Shown: positions 8,411 through 16,788 of the stretch, piece after piece
Position numbering within the stretch: the first letter of the stretch is position 1
How the letters are laid out: each line of letters opens with the position of its first letter
From: an uncultured Marinifilum sp.
GTDB taxonomy: Bacteria; Bacteroidota; Bacteroidia; Bacteroidales; Marinifilaceae
Length of the DNA: 64,000 bases
Reading direction: 5' to 3'
NCBI RefSeq assembly: GCF_963677195.1
Contig: NZ_OY781918.1
Location: forward strand, 1,538,923 to 1,602,922
Translations under genes and position numbers: made by a program
The notes under the pieces: model-generated
Database searches by the model: none
Seen by the model: only the letters and a program-made list of their open reading frames with translations
Told to the model about the DNA's origin: nothing

Positions 8411-10039
8411 ATGAACAATTCCATCAAAAACTTATTGTTGATATCATTTCTGATATTAAACTCCATATTTGCTAATGCTCAAGGTACTCGTAAAATACCA
8501 TCAGAGAAACCTAAACTGGTTGTTGGAATTGTAGTAGATCATTTACGACCCGATTACTATTTTAGATATTCGAATTTAATTGGCGATGGTGGATTTAAAC
8601 GTTTAATGAATCAGGGAACTTACTGTAAAAATACAAAATTTAGCTATTTGTATTCCCAAACAGGTCCCGATCATGCCACTATTTTTACGGGAACGCCTCC
8701 TGCATATCATGGTATTATCTCAAGTGGTTGGTACAATCGTTTATCGGGCGAATTAAATCTTGCAAAAAACGATGCAAACAGTAAATTGGTAGGAGTTGAA
8801 TCAGAAGAAAAAGGAAAATCGCCTAAAAATTTATTGGCTCCAACCATTGGCGACGAAATAAAATTATTTAACGATCATTCTCGGGTAATTGGTATTGGCT
8901 TAAATTCTGAAGCTACATTATTTTCTTCTGGACATGCTGCTGATGGAGCTTACTGGATGGACGATTTATCTGGAAAGTTTATTACCTCATCTTATTATCA
9001 GGATACTATTTACAATTGGGTAAATGAATTTAATGAAAAGAAATTCGCCGATTTTTACATGGATCGAATTTGGACACCTTATGATGGAGAAAATAAGCCA
9101 ACAGTTTCTGATAAAATTCTGGGGAAAGTAGGTTTGAATAGCGAATTTTACTACGATTTAAACAAAGAAAAAAGAACTTACGGATATAAAGCAATTAAGG
9201 CAACTCCTTTTGGAAATATGCTGGTAAAAGATTTTGCAATTGCATCTATTATCAATGAAAATTTAGGTCGAGATGATGATTCTGATTTTTTAGCATTAAC
9301 CTTTTCATGTTTGGATTATAAGCACAGAGAACTTTCTCCTTTTGCTCCCGAAATGGTCGATAACTTTATTAGATTAGATAGAGAAATAGAACATTTTCTT
9401 AATTTTTTAGATGAGCAGATAGGCTTGGAGAATGTGTTGATATTTTTAACTGCCGATCAGTCGGCAAATTATACACCCGAAAATTTACAAGCACAAAATA
9501 TCCCTAATGGATACTTTAGTTCTTACAATGCAATGGCTTTATTAAAGTCGTATTTAAATGTAATGTATGGAAATGGGGAGTGGATTCTGGGATACGATTC
9601 GCAACAGGTGTATTTAAATCGTGAATTAATTGAAGACTCGAAACTTTCTCTTGAAGATATGCAGGTTAAAGCGGCGAATTTTTTAATTCAATTTACTGGA
9701 GTAGCTAATACAATTCCGGCCAATAGTCTTATTAAGGCAAATTATACTCATGGTATTATGCAAAAAGTACAGCGCTCTTTTAATCAAAAACGCTCGGGTG
9801 ATGTAATGATAACCCTCGAGCCAGGATGGATGCATAAGACTAAAGATGAAAGAGATGAGATTGCTCAGTATAGTTATACCAATCAGGTTCCTTTGTTTTG
9901 GTTTGGCTGGAAAATAAAACGCTCAACAATTACACGAGCAGTTCAGGTAGAGGATATTGTTCCTACCATCTCAAATTTTCTGAATATTTCTATTCCTGCA
10001 GGATGCGATGGAGATCCTATTGAGGAGTTAACTCAATAA
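8411..10039 (+). CDS. PafA-like alkaline phosphatase superfamily protein with altered metal site
   Basis: 542 residues with a signal peptide (about 1-23) and an alkaline phosphatase-superfamily fold. The first metal ligand is present in VGIVVDHLRPDY (D43), and the expected nucleophile T84 lies in QTGPDHATIFTG. Compared from memory with Elizabethkingia PafA (ligands D38, D305, H309, D352, H353, H486), all three zinc-binding histidines appear replaced: LDYKHREL puts Arg306 at the H309 position (His305 is one residue off), TADQSA gives D349-Q350, and YTNQVPLF gives Q492 for H486. Overall length and framework are otherwise normal and the frame is intact. It may be a non-catalytic or differently metallated relative. 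A TATATTTG box at 8369-8376 could be its promoter. Confidence 0.85.
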   Translation: MNNSIKNLLLISFLILNSIFANAQGTRKIPSEKPKLVVGIVVDHLRPDYYFRYSNLIGDGGFKRLMNQGTYCKNTKFSYLYSQTGPDHATIFTGTPPAYHGIISSGWYNRLSGELNLAKNDANSKLVGVESEEKGKSPKNLLAPTIGDEIKLFNDHSRVIGIGLNSEATLFSSGHAADGAYWMDDLSGKFITSSYYQDTIYNWVNEFNEKKFADFYMDRIWTPYDGENKPTVSDKILGKVGLNSEFYYDLNKEKRTYGYKAIKATPFGNMLVKDFAIASIINENLGRDDDSDFLALTFSCLDYKHRELSPFAPEMVDNFIRLDREIEHFLNFLDEQIGLENVLIFLTADQSANYTPENLQAQNIPNGYFSSYNAMALLKSYLNVMYGNGEWILGYDSQQVYLNRELIEDSKLSLEDMQVKAANFLIQFTGVANTIPANSLIKANYTHGIMQKVQRSFNQKRSGDVMITLEPGWMHKTKDERDEIAQYSYTNQVPLFWFGWKIKRSTITRAVQVEDIVPTISNFLNISIPAGCDGDPIEELTQ

Positions 10040-10244
10040 TGAACATTTTTATTTTGATAATAAATTTGGTTTAAATAATAGAAAAGACGCATAATAATTC
10101 AGGCTGCGAATGTCCATTTTTGATATGCTTTAAATCTTATTTCTAAATGAAGTAAACATGAATAGCCAAAATGTAGCAATAATATAAAGGCCAATTAATG
10201 CGTTTTAAATGGAATAAGAATAAATCTGTAATTAATAGATGGTA

Positions 10245-10874
10245 TTATTTTATTGTATATACCAATAAATATTCATCGAACTGTAAATAGTTAAAAGTAT
10301 ATTTTTCCGAGAAATCGGTTCTGCAAATTTCACCGGTAAAGGTTTTATCCTTTGATTCAAAAGGGTGAATTTTTAGCTCGTTAATTAGGTGAATATCTTT
10401 TTTGCCAAAGAGTTTTATGAGGCATTCTTTGGCACACCAATGTTTATACAGACTTAAGGTTTTATCAATCTCAGAAATATTTTCCAATTCTGTTTTTGAA
10501 AGAAAGCGCGATGCAACTCTATAAACTCGTTCCGATAGGTATTCCATATCCAGTGCAGGAGTATGATTTTTACTGAGCAAAATTGCTACATATGATTTTG
10601 TATGTGTTATGCTAAGATTTAAATTGCTATTAAGCAGAAATGGCTTTCCATGTTTGTTATTGTCAACCTGAACTTGTGCTCCCAAGCAATGCTGAATTAA
10701 AACTCGGGTGCCTAGAAATTCCTTTTTTCTGGATTCGCTGCCAAATTTGCTGAATTTCTGAGAGTCATCATCACATAAATTCACCATTTGTAAAAGTTCC
10801 TCTAGCGATTCGGTGATTTTCCAAATGTAAAGATCAGATTCAGTATTATTTTGTATGTGTTTGTAAATTGGCAT
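10245..10874 (-). CDS. 4'-phosphopantetheinyl transferase superfamily protein
   Basis: 209 residues. The family transfers the phosphopantetheine arm of CoA to carrier proteins. The magnesium/CoA site is visible as ALDMEYLSERV (the usual GxDxE variant) and the WCAKECLIKLFG motif (W..KE...K), preceded by LNLSITHTKSYVAI. Size and motif order fit the Sfp/AcpT-like class. It is the last gene of the run mutY-ssb-gldE-gldD and starts 7 bases after the gldD stop, so it is probably co-transcribed. This gene order is common in Bacteroidota; a direct link to gliding is not established. Confidence 0.9.
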   Translation of the reverse strand: MPIYKHIQNNTESDLYIWKITESLEELLQMVNLCDDDSQKFSKFGSESRKKEFLGTRVLIQHCLGAQVQVDNNKHGKPFLLNSNLNLSITHTKSYVAILLSKNHTPALDMEYLSERVYRVASRFLSKTELENISEIDKTLSLYKHWCAKECLIKLFGKKDIHLINELKIHPFESKDKTFTGEICRTDFSEKYTFNYLQFDEYLLVYTIK

Positions 10875-10881
10875 TCTTAGC

Positions 10882-11463
10882 TTATTTCCATTTTAGAGAT
10901 TCTATTAATCGAACCACATCTTTATCGATATAATTAATTACGGGAGCTAAAGAATCTTGGTTTGGATGTTCCTTAAAATATAAAGCTCCACGAAGAAAAT
11001 GATTAGTGCTATCGGTGGCTACGAACTGTAGCGATGAGGCTGCATTTCCTTTAATGCGATAAATTAAAGCATAAACTTTATCCTTATTATTTAAGTAGGT
11101 TTGCTCGCCAATAGCATCAGCTTTAATACTATGCTTATAAGCCATTTTTCTTGAATCTTCGAGATATTCTTCTATATTATCTGTCACCTTTTTATAGCTA
11201 AGGTGAATGGTTGCTTTATAGGCAGGATATTCGATGTTTAACCAGAATGGTTCTGCTCCTTTAGAATGATCGGGTTTAGCTTGTACCGATTTCAAAATTT
11301 CGAAAGTACATGGATAATTAGCTTCCAGATTTCTATATTCTTTTCCAGGTAAATCAATTCTGTAATATCCTTTAGGTTTTGGAGTATATTTTTTCTTACA
11401 CGATATTTGAGTAAAAACAAGGCCGGTAAGAGCAATTAATAAAAAGAAATTATTCAACTTCAT
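10882..11463 (-). CDS. gldD: gliding motility lipoprotein GldD
   Basis: 193 residues with a lipoprotein signal peptide ending in a lipobox (QISC, Cys at about 22). The body has the GldD hallmarks: PKPKGYYRIDLPGKEYR just after the Cys, EPFWLNIEYPAYKATIHLSY, and a C-terminal RGALYFKEHPNQDSLAPVI. GldD is an envelope lipoprotein needed for Flavobacterium gliding and linked to type IX secretion; its exact role is not settled. It follows gldE by 54 bases, the conserved order. The porG gene in this window is a second sign that the organism has type IX secretion. Confidence 0.95.
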   Translation of the reverse strand: MKLNNFFLLIALTGLVFTQISCKKKYTPKPKGYYRIDLPGKEYRNLEANYPCTFEILKSVQAKPDHSKGAEPFWLNIEYPAYKATIHLSYKKVTDNIEEYLEDSRKMAYKHSIKADAIGEQTYLNNKDKVYALIYRIKGNAASSLQFVATDSTNHFLRGALYFKEHPNQDSLAPVINYIDKDVVRLIESLKWK

Positions 11464-11517
11464 ATGATGATAATTGAGAGTAGAAAAAATGAATCGTAAT
11501 AATAATTTGGTGTGAAA

Positions 11518-12765
11518 TTACTTTTTCGTTTCGATTTTTGGAGGAATAAAACGAATTTTCTTTATCCTTCGATTGTCAACAGCTTCTACAATAAATTGGT
11601 AAGTTTTATATTTAAACGCTTCTTTTTTTTGGGGAATATCACCTTTTATCTCAAGTAATAATCCTGCTAAGGTATCCGCATCACCTTTTATATCTTCTAA
11701 TGTTTCAGAATCAAGATTTACAATTTTAAAGAAATCGTTTAATAAAGTTTTTCCTTCAAAAAGATAAGATCCATCTTTCTCAAGCGTATAAGTTTCTTTT
11801 TCTTCATCCGATTCATCGGTAATATCACCAATAATTTCTTCTAAAATATCTTCCATGGTTATTATGCCCGAAGTACCACCATACTCATCAACAACAATTG
11901 CCATGTGATTTTTTTGAGTTTGAAATTCTTCTAAAAGGTCATTAATTTTTTTTGTTTCGGGCACATAATAGGGAGGTCGAATGATAGATTGCCATCGAAA
12001 AGAATTTGGTTTGTGATGATGAGGCAAAAGGTCTTTTACGTACAATACACCACGAACATTGTCGAAAGTTCCGTCGTAAACAGGAATTCTTGAATATCCC
12101 GAATCAATAATGGTCGATTTTACTTTCCCGAAAGCAGCTCTTACATCTAAAGCAATTACATCTACTCTCGATTTCATTATTTCCTCAACATTAATATTAC
12201 CAAAATTTACGATTCCTTCCAGTATTTCCATTTCATCGGTAATTTCATCGGCAGTAAGTTCCAGGGCGTGCGAGAGATCTCCCATTGAAATGTTCTGCTT
12301 TTTTGAAATTCGTTTATTTACTATGGAAGTAGATTTTATTAATATTATCGAAAGGGGACGAAAAATTTTTTCCATATAATAGAGTGGAAAAGCCATAAAT
12401 TTCGAGAAACGAACCGAGGTTTGTGTTGCGTATACTTTAGGTATTATTTCGCCAAAAAGCAGAAGTAAAAATGTAATAATTACTACTTGTACTAAAAAAC
12501 CAATAGTAGGAGCATTCGAAAAATCGACCAATGAATTAGTAATAAAGCTCGATAAAATTACAATACCCACATTAACAAAATTATTGCCTATAAGAATGGT
12601 GGCTAATAATTGTTCTGGCAATCGTAGCAATTTTAATAACCGTTTATTTTTATGATTTTCTTCCGACTCAATATCGTTAACCTGTTGTGGCGAAAGAGAA
12701 AATAAAGCAACTTCCGAACCCGATATCAGAGCCGAACAAAATAAAAGAAGTACCATAATAAGCAA
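11518..12765 (-). CDS. gldE: gliding motility protein GldE (CNNM/CBS/CorC-HlyC family)
   Basis: About 415 residues: a DUF21/CNNM membrane domain (helices in the first 150 residues), a CBS pair (about 195-320, including SGYSRIPVYDGTFDNVRG and VVDEYGGTSGIITMEDILEEI) and a C-terminal CorC/HlyC domain. GldE is paired with GldD in gliding Bacteroidota. The start is unusual: no in-frame ATG lies before the one at 12754-12756, and the coordinates used take the TTG at 12763-12765. Conserved-looking sequence (residues IVFHSLNISTIIS) continues upstream from an ATT at 12802-12804 to a stop at 12835-12837, so the true start may be non-ATG and further upstream. Confidence 0.9.
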   Translation of the reverse strand: MLIMVLLLFCSALISGSEVALFSLSPQQVNDIESEENHKNKRLLKLLRLPEQLLATILIGNNFVNVGIVILSSFITNSLVDFSNAPTIGFLVQVVIITFLLLLFGEIIPKVYATQTSVRFSKFMAFPLYYMEKIFRPLSIILIKSTSIVNKRISKKQNISMGDLSHALELTADEITDEMEILEGIVNFGNINVEEIMKSRVDVIALDVRAAFGKVKSTIIDSGYSRIPVYDGTFDNVRGVLYVKDLLPHHHKPNSFRWQSIIRPPYYVPETKKINDLLEEFQTQKNHMAIVVDEYGGTSGIITMEDILEEIIGDITDESDEEKETYTLEKDGSYLFEGKTLLNDFFKIVNLDSETLEDIKGDADTLAGLLLEIKGDIPQKKEAFKYKTYQFIVEAVDNRRIKKIRFIPPKIETKK

Positions 12766-12881
12766 ACTTATAATGGTACTTATATTTAAAGAGTGAAAAA
12801 CAATATCTGAATTGTTTAAAAAAGAGTTGAAAAACTATCAGTTTCCAATTTTTGTAAAAAATTAATGTGTAATTAGGATAA

Positions 12882-13310
12882 TTAGAATGGAAGATCATCA
12901 GTTTCTTCTTCTGCTGAATCGTTAGCTGGTTTTGTGCTTTGTGCAGGTTCAGAACTTACCTGAGTAGTAGTTCCTTCGTTGTCTCCTTTTCTTCCCAGCA
13001 TTTGCATATTGTTGGCCATTACTTCTGTAATGTATTTTTTATTACCATCCTGATCATCCCATGAACGAGTTCGCAGGCTACCTTCAATATATAATTGCAT
13101 GCCTTTTTTAACGTAGTTTTCCGCTACTTTAGCCAAGCCACGCCAAAGTACAATATTATGCCACTCTGTTTGTGTAACTTTTTCACCATTTTTTGTGTAA
13201 GTTTCGCTTGTTGCTAAAGGAAAATTACATACACTTACGTCGTTATCGAAGTATTTTACTTCAGGATCTTTACCTACGTTTCCAACGAGAATTACTTTAT
13301 TTACTGCCAT
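12882..13310 (-). CDS. ssb: single-stranded DNA-binding protein
   Basis: 142 residues. The OB fold occupies about 1-105 (MAVNKVILVGNVGKDPEVKY, TEWHNIVLWRGLAKVAENYV, KGMQLYIEGSLRTRSW), followed by a low-complexity Gln/Thr/Ser linker and the acidic tip EEETDDLPF that recruits replication and repair partners. It lies between mutY and gldE, the usual Bacteroidota order, and is probably co-transcribed with both. Confidence 0.97.
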   Translation of the reverse strand: MAVNKVILVGNVGKDPEVKYFDNDVSVCNFPLATSETYTKNGEKVTQTEWHNIVLWRGLAKVAENYVKKGMQLYIEGSLRTRSWDDQDGNKKYITEVMANNMQMLGRKGDNEGTTTQVSSEPAQSTKPANDSAEEETDDLPF

Positions 13311-13384
13311 TTCTATTAAATTTTTTATTTTAATAATATTAAAGATACAAAAAAATATAATATCATAATTATTAAGAGCTTGTT

Positions 13385-14434
13385 TTAGTATTTTAGCCTT
13401 GATAGGTGATTTTCAATCAATTTAGGGAATGGGTATTTATCTACATCTTCATTTTTAATGAAAAATACACTTTTATTTTTTAAGCTAAAATTGTTGTCAA
13501 TTTCTATATGAAGAAAGCAAGCATGAATATTTTGATGAGTTAGTTTATGAATTATTGGCTTAGATTGAAATTTAATTACTGCATTGCAATCGTTCAAATA
13601 ATTTTTCCACTTACTGCTCTTAATTAATTGTTCATTATTTAAAGGCTTAGAACTTTCAATAAGAGGATATTGATACATATTTTGCCAAATATCTTTTTCT
13701 TCTCTTTTTTCAATAGCAAATCGATCCGGACAATATAGGAACAAATAGTAAAAATATCGATTTTTCAGCTTAATTTGTTTGCTCTTTTTGGGTAAGATTT
13801 CTACCATCTTATTATTATATGCGTAACAATTTGCTAGCAGAGGACAATTTTTGCAATCCGGAGACTTTGGAGTACATTGCAGTGCGCCAAATTCGATAAT
13901 AGCCTGATTATATATTTCCGGAGGCGCATCGTCTAAGGTATCTGTTGCGAGTTGTTGAAATAATTTTTTCCCAATTGTTGTGTCAATAGGAGTTTCAATC
14001 CCAAATAAGCGCGATAAAACGCGAAACACATTACCATCGAGTACAGCATAAGGTAAATGATAAGCAAATGAAGTTATTGCAGCAGCAGTATATGTACCAA
14101 TACCTTTCAATTTTATTATCTCTTTATAAGTAGTAGGAAATTTACCATTATATTCCTGTTGAACTGTTTTTGCTGCACAATGCAGATTTCTGGCTCGTGA
14201 GTAATACCCTAATCCCTGCCAAAGATTTAATACTTCTTGTTCTTGAGCTTTTGCCAGGCTGCTAACTGTTGGAAAGCGTTCAATAAACCTATTATAATAG
14301 TCAATTGCAGTGACAACCCGAGTTTGTTGAAGCATGATTTCCGAAATCCAAATTGAATATGGATCTTTGGTTTTTCTCCAGGGAAGATCCCTTTTATTTT
14401 TGGAATACCAGTTTATGATTTGGTTATTAAGCAT
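13385..14434 (-). CDS. mutY: A/G-specific adenine glycosylase
   Basis: 349 residues. MutY removes adenine paired with 8-oxoguanine. Catalytic Glu32 is in WISEIMLQQTRV, the helix-hairpin-helix LKGIGTYTAAAI is followed by catalytic Asp133 in VLDGNVFRVLSRL, and the iron-sulphur loop has Cys187, 194, 197 and 203 (C-x6-C-x2-C-x5-C). The C-terminal part (about 230-349) is the NUDIX-like domain that recognises 8-oxoG. It is divergent from the HU gene and heads the mutY-ssb-gldE-gldD run. Confidence 0.96.
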   Translation of the reverse strand: MLNNQIINWYSKNKRDLPWRKTKDPYSIWISEIMLQQTRVVTAIDYYNRFIERFPTVSSLAKAQEQEVLNLWQGLGYYSRARNLHCAAKTVQQEYNGKFPTTYKEIIKLKGIGTYTAAAITSFAYHLPYAVLDGNVFRVLSRLFGIETPIDTTIGKKLFQQLATDTLDDAPPEIYNQAIIEFGALQCTPKSPDCKNCPLLANCYAYNNKMVEILPKKSKQIKLKNRYFYYLFLYCPDRFAIEKREEKDIWQNMYQYPLIESSKPLNNEQLIKSSKWKNYLNDCNAVIKFQSKPIIHKLTHQNIHACFLHIEIDNNFSLKNKSVFFIKNEDVDKYPFPKLIENHLSRLKY

Positions 14435-14584
14435 CTCGAAAAAATTGAATGTTAGATTTTTTTTTCAAATTTGGGTAAAATTATTTGTTTTCGATTTCAT
14501 TAATAAGTGGAAATCTTATATATTTGCAATCTGATTTGAGGAAATGATGTTGTAAATAATTGATAATTAAAGATTTTTTAAGAG

Positions 14585-14869
14585 ATGACTAAAGCAGATA
14601 TTGTTAACGAGATTTCTAAAAACACAGGAATTGAGAAAATTACAGTACAAAAGACTGTTGAAGCTTTTATGGATACAATTAAGGGTTCATTGGTGAAAGG
14701 TAAAAATGTGTATTTAAGAGGTTTCGGTAGTTTTATCGTTAAGAAAAGAGCAGAGAAAACTGCAAGAAACATTTCTAAAAACACCACAATTATTATCCCT
14801 GAGCACTTTATTCCGGCATTTAAGCCAGCTAAAACTTTTGTGAGTAAAGTGAAAACTAACGTAAAGTAG
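14585..14869 (+). CDS. HU/IHF-family DNA-binding protein
   Basis: 94 residues with the HU fold: helices at the N-terminus (MTKADIVNEISKNTGIEK), the GFGSFIVKKRAEKTARN signature near residues 45-60 and the DNA-binding arm ending KPAKTFVSKVK. It acts as a nucleoid-associated dimer. A TATATTTG box at 14519-14526 is a likely -7 element. It is followed by the mS38-like gene and RNase G; this order is common in Bacteroidota. Confidence 0.93.
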   Translation: MTKADIVNEISKNTGIEKITVQKTVEAFMDTIKGSLVKGKNVYLRGFGSFIVKKRAEKTARNISKNTTIIIPEHFIPAFKPAKTFVSKVKTNVK

Positions 14870-14903
14870 TTTTAAGATATTAATTAATTAAAATATTCTA
14901 GTT

Positions 14904-14996
14904 ATGCCTAGCGGAAAGAAAAGAAAAAGACATAAAATGGCTACGCACAAGCGTAAAAAAAGATTAAGAAAAAATCGTCATAAGAAGAAGAAATAA
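14904..14996 (+). CDS. 30-residue mS38-like (AURKAIP1/COX24 domain) ribosomal protein
   Basis: A very short ATG-to-TAA frame encodes 30 residues: MPSGKKRKRH, KMATHKRKKR, LRKNRHKKKK. More than half are Lys or Arg. The pattern (KKRKRHKMATHKRKKRLRKNRHKKK) has the RKxKMxxHKxKKRxR signature of the AURKAIP1/COX24 (mS38) family, known as a tiny small-subunit protein in Bacteroidota and mitochondria. It sits 34 bases after the HU stop and before RNase G, and is followed by a hairpin at 15031-15062. Its basic composition and conserved location make a coding role likely despite its length. Confidence 0.85.
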   Translation: MPSGKKRKRHKMATHKRKKRLRKNRHKKKK

Positions 14997-15030
14997 TTCT
15001 TAATTGCTTGTTTGTAAGAACAAAATAAAT

Positions 15031-15062
15031 AAACCTAAAGAACTTTTTAGTACTTTAGGTTT
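15031..15062 (+). terminator. hairpin after the mS38-like gene
   Basis: AAACCTAAAG (15031-15040) pairs perfectly with CTTTAGGTTT (15053-15062) over a 12-base loop. The T tract is weak, so it may act as a partial terminator or attenuator before RNase G. Confidence 0.65.
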
Positions 15063-15113
15063 ATCTATTTGTAAGAACTGATTACCTTTAATAAAAATAA
15101 GAAGAATTTAATA

Positions 15114-16667
15114 GTGAGTAACGAGCTTGTAATTGATGTAAACCCTAATGAAATTGTAATTGCTCTTTTAAGCAACCGACAGTTGGTTCAATTAACTAGA
15201 GAAAAAAGTAATCTTCAGTTTGCAGTAGGAGACATATATTTAGGAAAAGTAAAGAAGATTATGCCCGGATTAAACGCTGCGTTTGTTGACGTTGGGTATG
15301 AGAAGGATGCTTTCCTTCATTATTTGGATTTGGGACATCAGTTTCGTTCATTAAATAAATTCTTACAACAAGCCCTTGCAAGAAAAGGGCGCAATATGTC
15401 AATCTCTAAAATGAGATTGGAACAAGATATTGACAAAAATGGAAAAATAGCAGATGTTATTAAATCGGGTCAGTACATTCTTGTTCAAGTTGCAAAAGAA
15501 CCAATTTCCACAAAAGGTCCAAGACTTTGTTCCGAGATTTCCATTGCAGGACGAAACATTGTTCTAATGCCTTTCTCTGATAAAGTTTCTATTTCTCAGA
15601 AAATTAAGTCTACCGAAGAAAAAAATCGTCTGAAGCAATTACTTCAGAGTATTAAGCCTAAAAATTACGGGATTATTGTTCGTACCGTTGCCGAAGGGAA
15701 GCGTGTTGCTGAATTAGATCAGGAATTAAGATCTTTGGTCGAAAAGTGGGAGGATAGTTTTCTGCACATCAGAGAAATGAATCCACCAAAGCTTGTCTTA
15801 GGAGAAATGGATAGAACTACTGCTATTTTGCGAGATATTTTGAATTCATCTTTCGAAAATATCTATGTAAATGATGCAAGTGCTGCCAAGGATATTAAAA
15901 ATTATATTGCAGGAATTGCACCTGATAAGGCAAAAATTGTAAAGCATGTAAGTGGTGAATTACCTATTTTTGACCAATTAGGAATTGATAAACAAATAAA
16001 ATCATCTTTTGGTAAAACGGTTTCATTTAAAAATGGAGCTTACCTTATTATTGAGCATACCGAAGCTTTTCACGTTATTGATGTTAATAGTGGAAACCGA
16101 TCTAAAGCAGGAAACGATCAGGAAACAAATGCATTAGAGGTTAATCTCGCTGCAGGCGATGAAATTGCTCGTCAACTTCGTTTGCGAGATATGGGTGGTA
16201 TTATTGTTGTCGACTTTATTGATATGCATTCGGCCGAAAACCGTCAAAAGTTATTCGAAAGAATGAAAGAAATTATGAGTGCTGATAGAACCAAACACAA
16301 TATCTTACCTCTAAGTAAGTTTGGTTTAATGCAAATAACTCGTCAACGTGTTCGTCCTGAAATGAATGTTGAAATTCAGGAAACATGTCCAACCTGTATG
16401 GGATCGGGAAAAATAGAACCCTCAGTACTGCTTACCGATCAAATAGAAGATAAGTTAAAACTTGTCGTTACCCAGCATACCGATAATAAAATTACATTGA
16501 AAGTACATCCTTTTGTTGCAGCATATATCAACAAAGGATTATGGAAAACTTTGAGAAGACAATGGCAATCTCAGCTAAATATCAAGCTTAGTGTTATTGC
16601 AATACCATCTTATGATCTTTTAGGATATAAATTCTTCGATCAAAATAATCGTGAAATAGAACTGTAA
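15114..16667 (+). CDS. rng: ribonuclease E/G family protein (RNase G)
   Basis: 517 residues, starting at GTG (15114). An S1 domain (about 35-125, GDIYLGKVKKIMPGLNAAFVD) is followed by the RNase E/G catalytic core with acidic residues in HVIDVNSGNRSK and GGIIVVDFIDMHS, which bind Mg2+. The Zn-link motif CPTCMGSG lies near residue 424. There is no long C-terminal scaffold, so the RNase G type fits. It processes rRNA and decays mRNA. It follows HU and the mS38-like gene and may be partly controlled by the hairpin at 15031. Confidence 0.95.
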   Translation: MSNELVIDVNPNEIVIALLSNRQLVQLTREKSNLQFAVGDIYLGKVKKIMPGLNAAFVDVGYEKDAFLHYLDLGHQFRSLNKFLQQALARKGRNMSISKMRLEQDIDKNGKIADVIKSGQYILVQVAKEPISTKGPRLCSEISIAGRNIVLMPFSDKVSISQKIKSTEEKNRLKQLLQSIKPKNYGIIVRTVAEGKRVAELDQELRSLVEKWEDSFLHIREMNPPKLVLGEMDRTTAILRDILNSSFENIYVNDASAAKDIKNYIAGIAPDKAKIVKHVSGELPIFDQLGIDKQIKSSFGKTVSFKNGAYLIIEHTEAFHVIDVNSGNRSKAGNDQETNALEVNLAAGDEIARQLRLRDMGGIIVVDFIDMHSAENRQKLFERMKEIMSADRTKHNILPLSKFGLMQITRQRVRPEMNVEIQETCPTCMGSGKIEPSVLLTDQIEDKLKLVVTQHTDNKITLKVHPFVAAYINKGLWKTLRRQWQSQLNIKLSVIAIPSYDLLGYKFFDQNNREIEL

Positions 16668-16728
16668 AATTTGATATTATAGAATAATGTGCAACTTCTT
16701 AAAGATATGTTAAGAGTTTGTTCTTGTT

Positions 16729-16758
16729 TTGTATAGGTGCTATATAGTGTTAATTTTG
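16729..16758 (+). promoter_or_regulatory. promoter of dsbD
   Basis: TTG at 16729-16731, a 19-base spacer and TAATTTTG at 16751-16758 match the Bacteroidota consensus; the ATG of dsbD is 30 bases further on. Confidence 0.6.
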
Positions 16759-16788
16759 TTTGTGTTATAAGCAACAAAAATAGACTAT

